Assembly: GCF_963667135.1 (NCBI RefSeq)
Contig: NZ_OY762974.1
Location: forward strand, 4,397,458 to 4,461,457
DNA: 64,000 bases
Direction: 5' to 3'
Origin: an uncultured Macellibacteroides sp.
GTDB lineage: Bacteria > Bacteroidota > Bacteroidia > Bacteroidales > Tannerellaceae
This document shows positions 61,430 through 64,000 of this stretch, in pieces (the stretch's first letter is position 1; every line of letters begins with the position of its first letter). The position numbers and the translations under genes were made by a program. The notes below the pieces were generated by a model. It worked only from the letters and a program-made list of their open reading frames with translations, ran no database searches and was not told where the DNA came from.

Positions 61430-63001
61430 TTACAGTTTAGTCCACTTGTCAGGGAGTAAATCCCGGTATATTTGGTCAGGAGCTGTTGGGCTAATGTAGG
61501 CCAACCGACTTAATATATCTGTGAAGTATTCGAAGGTATTAATTCCATGGAGCTTGCAGGAGATGGCCAGCGAGTATAGCAAAGCCGTTCTCTTAGCTCC
61601 CTGGTGAGAGCCACAAAAAAGAGAGTTCTTTCTGCTTAAAGATATACTTCGCATGCATCGTTCCACAGCATTGTTGTCCAAAGCATAGTCCGGACTAACA
61701 ATGTAATTACACAGGGAATCATACTCGTTGAGCGTATAATTCGTGGCCTTAGAGAGCGGACTCTGTGGAAGGGTAGATGGGTTGGATTGTATTTCCAACA
61801 GTTTGCTTTTTAGTTCGGCTAGTATGGGTGGGGCGTACTTCTGTCTATATTTCAGGATTTTGACGGGCGTCCATTTCTTTTCGATCTTATGCTCCGCCTG
61901 ATAGAGTCGGTTGATTGTATTAACAATCCCGATGGCTTCTTTATCATTTTCGATATCCAGGAACTCGCGCTTGCAATGCTGGAAGCAGGCCAACCGGATT
62001 ATATCGGGATAGGCATCTGTCTCAAGTATTTTATAGTTGATCAGCCCGTCTGACTGGATGGCTCCTTTATATTGATTGCCGATATAGTTGGTGAGAACTT
62101 CACGGGATCGGGAACCGTTTTCGTAAAAGTACTGGATTAATTTCTTTTTATTGGCCAGCGCAGCCCATATATATCCCTTACGAACCCCTTTGCCATCCTT
62201 GTTTTTCTCTTTGGTCAGGATCGTATGGTAACTTTCATCCATGCAAAGATAGTCATCCTCAAGGATGGTTTTGTGAAGAACAACATCCAGTCGGTCCATT
62301 AATCCCGCAGATTTTTTAATCAGTCCATGGGCGGTAGCTTTGTTTAATTCAAAGCCATTCTCTGTAAAATACTTGACAATCCGCTCCACAGGCATGGAGT
62401 AAACGTATCTCAGTTGAAGCATGCCGGCGATAAAAGAGGCATCATAATTTGAGTTCTGCAGGGGAGATCTGGGGGCTTTACCCGAGTAAACCTTTTCCTG
62501 CTGTACACAATTGTATTGTCTGTATATGATTTTCTTAAATGTAGCCTTGCTGTAGGTGTACATGACCGAGTCTACGGACCCGATCACCCTGGCCTTTTCT
62601 TTGTCAAAGGCAGGATCATCGGGATATACATGCTCGACAATGGTTTCCAGAGAGAAGTGTTCTTTCCGTTTGGCATTGTTGTTGCCTCGGTTCTTGAGTG
62701 AAACAGGGGGATCGGTTTCTGCCGGATCTTCTTTTGCGGCATCGGGCACAAGCTTTTCTGATTTGTTGGAGAGAAGCTTGCTCATTCCCCTGTTTTTCCC
62801 GCTAAGCTTCTGCATGTCCCCGTTCTTCTGAAGCAGGTTTTCTTCCAGCGAACGGATTGTATCGGTTAAACTACCAACCTGCACAGAGAGTCTTTCTATT
62901 TGTTCAGATTGCCGGATGAGTTGTTCCAAATGAATCTTTTCTCTTTGAGAAAAAAGTTTCAGCTGGTCTTCCAGTAATTCAATCATCCGTTTGCTATTCA
63001 T
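61430..63001 (-). CDS. tnpC: IS66-family transposase TnpC
   Basis: DDE transposase of 523 residues. The N-terminal coiled coil (about 1-75, with LIRQSEQIERLSVQVGSL) and a helix-turn-helix/zinc-finger region precede the catalytic core. Catalytic acidic residues are Asp in YLCMDESYH (about 252), Asp in AIQSDGLINY, and Glu in ALDNNAVERCMR (about 450). The C-terminal IS66 domain follows (SRKNSLFCGSHQGAKRTALLYSL). It is full length with no frameshift. Confidence 0.95.
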   Translation of the reverse strand: MNSKRMIELLEDQLKLFSQREKIHLEQLIRQSEQIERLSVQVGSLTDTIRSLEENLLQKNGDMQKLSGKNRGMSKLLSNKSEKLVPDAAKEDPAETDPPVSLKNRGNNNAKRKEHFSLETIVEHVYPDDPAFDKEKARVIGSVDSVMYTYSKATFKKIIYRQYNCVQQEKVYSGKAPRSPLQNSNYDASFIAGMLQLRYVYSMPVERIVKYFTENGFELNKATAHGLIKKSAGLMDRLDVVLHKTILEDDYLCMDESYHTILTKEKNKDGKGVRKGYIWAALANKKKLIQYFYENGSRSREVLTNYIGNQYKGAIQSDGLINYKILETDAYPDIIRLACFQHCKREFLDIENDKEAIGIVNTINRLYQAEHKIEKKWTPVKILKYRQKYAPPILAELKSKLLEIQSNPSTLPQSPLSKATNYTLNEYDSLCNYIVSPDYALDNNAVERCMRSISLSRKNSLFCGSHQGAKRTALLYSLAISCKLHGINTFEYFTDILSRLAYISPTAPDQIYRDLLPDKWTKL

Positions 63002-63087
63002 GCCCTAAAGGTACGGACAATACTTCGGATATCAAAGAAAAACACAAACAATATATAATATATCTATTTGTATATCAATGTATTAAA

Positions 63088-63435
63088 TCAATACTTAAAC
63101 CTTCTCCTGTACTTTGCCGAACGAACAGAGACGCCCTCCATTATCAAAACAAAAGTCTTCCATTTCATCTCAAATTCATTGCTTGAAGGGTTAAATCGGG
63201 GAACTTCAAAGGTGCCCTGTTCCAGTTTTTTCTGATACAAAACAAATCCTCCATTTTCCCAATGAAGGATCTTAATTAACGACCGGTTCCTGCCAAGGAA
63301 GAGAAAAACCTCCCCCGACAAAGGATTACGTTTCATATCTGACTTTACCAACTGGTACAAGGAATAGATACCTTTGCGCATATCCACATAATGCGGACAT
63401 AGATAATAGTTCATGGATTCTGTAAGTGCAAACAT
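63088..63435 (-). CDS. tnpB: IS66 accessory protein TnpB
   Basis: A 115-residue IS66 Orf2-like protein. YLCPHYVDMRKGIYSLYQLVKSDMKRNPLSGEVFLFLGRNRSLIKILHWENGGFVLYQKKLEQGTF-type order (read in parts: HYVDMRKGI, GEVFLFLGRNR, IKILHWENGGF) is diagnostic. TnpB is required for transposition in IS66 elements, though its activity is unknown. It lies between tnpA (7 bases upstream) and tnpC. Confidence 0.94.
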   Translation of the reverse strand: MFALTESMNYYLCPHYVDMRKGIYSLYQLVKSDMKRNPLSGEVFLFLGRNRSLIKILHWENGGFVLYQKKLEQGTFEVPRFNPSSNEFEMKWKTFVLIMEGVSVRSAKYRRRFKY

Positions 63436-63442
63436 CGGTTTA

Positions 63443-63847
63443 TCAGTTAGAGTAAGTTTGTATAAATTTATTGAGATCTTCCTGGCTTATCTCTTTAATG
63501 GATATAACTACGCCATCGGGAAAGGTAATACTGACACCTTTAAGCACAGGGAAAACATTCCCTGCGAAAACCGGTTTCTCCGATGCCTCCTTTGTAAAGG
63601 AGAGCGGATAAATCTGCTGTCCTTCACAAGAGGCTTGCTCATGAGCGGAAGCAGAAACAGAAACCTCAGGTAATACAGGACGTGGTTTGAGATCTACTAC
63701 TTTTATGGAATGCCTGCTCATCCAACATTGAATGCCGTTATAACAGATATGGCGCTCTTTGCAATAATCGCGTAATGTCATAGTGCATGAAATACTGATC
63801 TGCTTGTACTCCTCAATGGCCAATGCATAAAGTTCGGATGCTTTCAT
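63443..63847 (-). CDS. tnpA: IS66 accessory protein TnpA
   Basis: A 134-residue first protein of the IS66 operon. The N-terminal part looks like a helix-turn-helix (MTLRDYCKERHICYNGIQCWMSRHSI), and the C-terminal VSITFPDGVVISIKEISQEDLNKFIQTY is typical of IS66 TnpA in Bacteroidota. It starts about 48 bases inside the right inverted repeat. Confidence 0.88.
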   Translation of the reverse strand: MKASELYALAIEEYKQISISCTMTLRDYCKERHICYNGIQCWMSRHSIKVVDLKPRPVLPEVSVSASAHEQASCEGQQIYPLSFTKEASEKPVFAGNVFPVLKGVSITFPDGVVISIKEISQEDLNKFIQTYSN

Positions 63848-63894
63848 TTGTTCCTTTTTTAGGAAACAAAAGTAAGATTATGCATTTATGCTGT

Positions 63895-63920
63895 CAAGAC
63901 GGTATCGCGGAGACGCTTAC
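63895..63920 (-). repeat. Right terminal inverted repeat of the IS66 element
   Basis: Exact complement of the left repeat. The 80 bases from 63921 to the window end hold no gene; a short ATTGC/GCAAT inverted repeat (63921-63936) lies right at the boundary. Confidence 0.93.
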
Positions 63921-64000
63921 ATTGCAGGCGGCAATGTTTGTAACTGTGAAAGAGATGAGGGAAGGCCCCTCGTAACCGTCTTGCAGGAGATGGTTGCAAA

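Larger units (their letters stand above)
61384..63920 (-). mobile_element. IS66-family insertion sequence, complete
   Basis: A 2537-bp element bounded by identical 26-base inverted repeats and encoding TnpA, TnpB and TnpC in the usual order on the minus strand. All three frames are intact, so it may be active. It inserted 74 bases after ccsA without breaking a visible gene. The 8-base direct repeats expected for IS66 are not identical: the left flank is GTTGAGGC and the right is ATTGCAGG. Confidence 0.93.

Overview
The window is a stretch of Bacteroidales-type chromosome (phylum Bacteroidota); Tannerellaceae/Parabacteroides-like is plausible, but genus cannot be fixed by eye. The evidence is the repeated phylum-specific promoter element TAnnTTTG, weak Shine-Dalgarno sequences, the fused lpxC-fabZ gene, the mutY-ssb-gldE-gldD block, a eukaryote-like GT3 glycogen synthase, and many exported proteins restricted to this phylum. 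The DNA is AT-rich and gene-dense. No rRNA, tRNA or CRISPR array was seen.

Layout. 1-4.5 kb: a GH2 beta-galactosidase cut by the window edge, a DcuA/DcuB-type C4-dicarboxylate transporter and an exported DUF5715-like lipoprotein. 4.6-8.1 kb: phoH-purC-menG-aroE operon. 8.1-12.3 kb, minus strand: mutY-ssb-gldE-gldD-phosphopantetheinyl transferase. 12.5-16.7 kb: HU, a 29-residue COX24/mS38-like basic protein, RNase G (rng) and dnaK. 16.8-18.5 kb, minus: omega-amidase, acyltransferase and a small conserved protein. 18.6-22.9 kb: glycogen synthase and alpha-glucan phosphorylase. 23-26.8 kb: OmpP1/FadL channel, queC-queF preceded by a sequence that matches a class I preQ1 riboswitch, and a DUF1080 protein. 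26.9-30.6 kb: dnaX, an FtsB/DivIC-like protein, a small membrane protein, OmpH/Skp. 30.7-38.3 kb: pepD, then an envelope cluster (beta-helix lipoprotein, EEP-fold enzyme, M23 peptidase) and phosphoglucomutase. 38.4-41.7 kb: an unusual block of nested palindromes, an unknown exported protein, a PHP phosphoesterase, a GNAT acetyltransferase and cytidine deaminase. 41.8-51.2 kb: LysM glucosaminidase, purM-prfA-pyrF, lpxD-lpxC/fabZ-lpxA (early lipid A and fatty acid synthesis), a pRiA4b ORF-3-like protein, miaA and a small membrane protein. 51.2-56.1 kb, minus: SGNH hydrolase and a porin-plus-betaine ABC transporter operon. 56.3-61.3 kb: a Crp/Fnr regulator divergent from nrfH-nrfA-resB-ccsA, a respiratory ammonification module with its own cytochrome c maturation genes and a perfect 30-bp palindrome in the shared promoter region. 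61.4-63.9 kb: a complete IS66-family insertion sequence with 26-bp identical terminal inverted repeats.

Most of the window is conserved housekeeping DNA. The most notable non-coding signals are the preQ1-like aptamer before queC, the nested palindromes at 38466-38555, the Crp/Fnr-type palindrome before nrfH, a possible small RNA at 29.4-29.5 kb, and the stem-loop in the rng leader. No wholly new multi-gene system was found.
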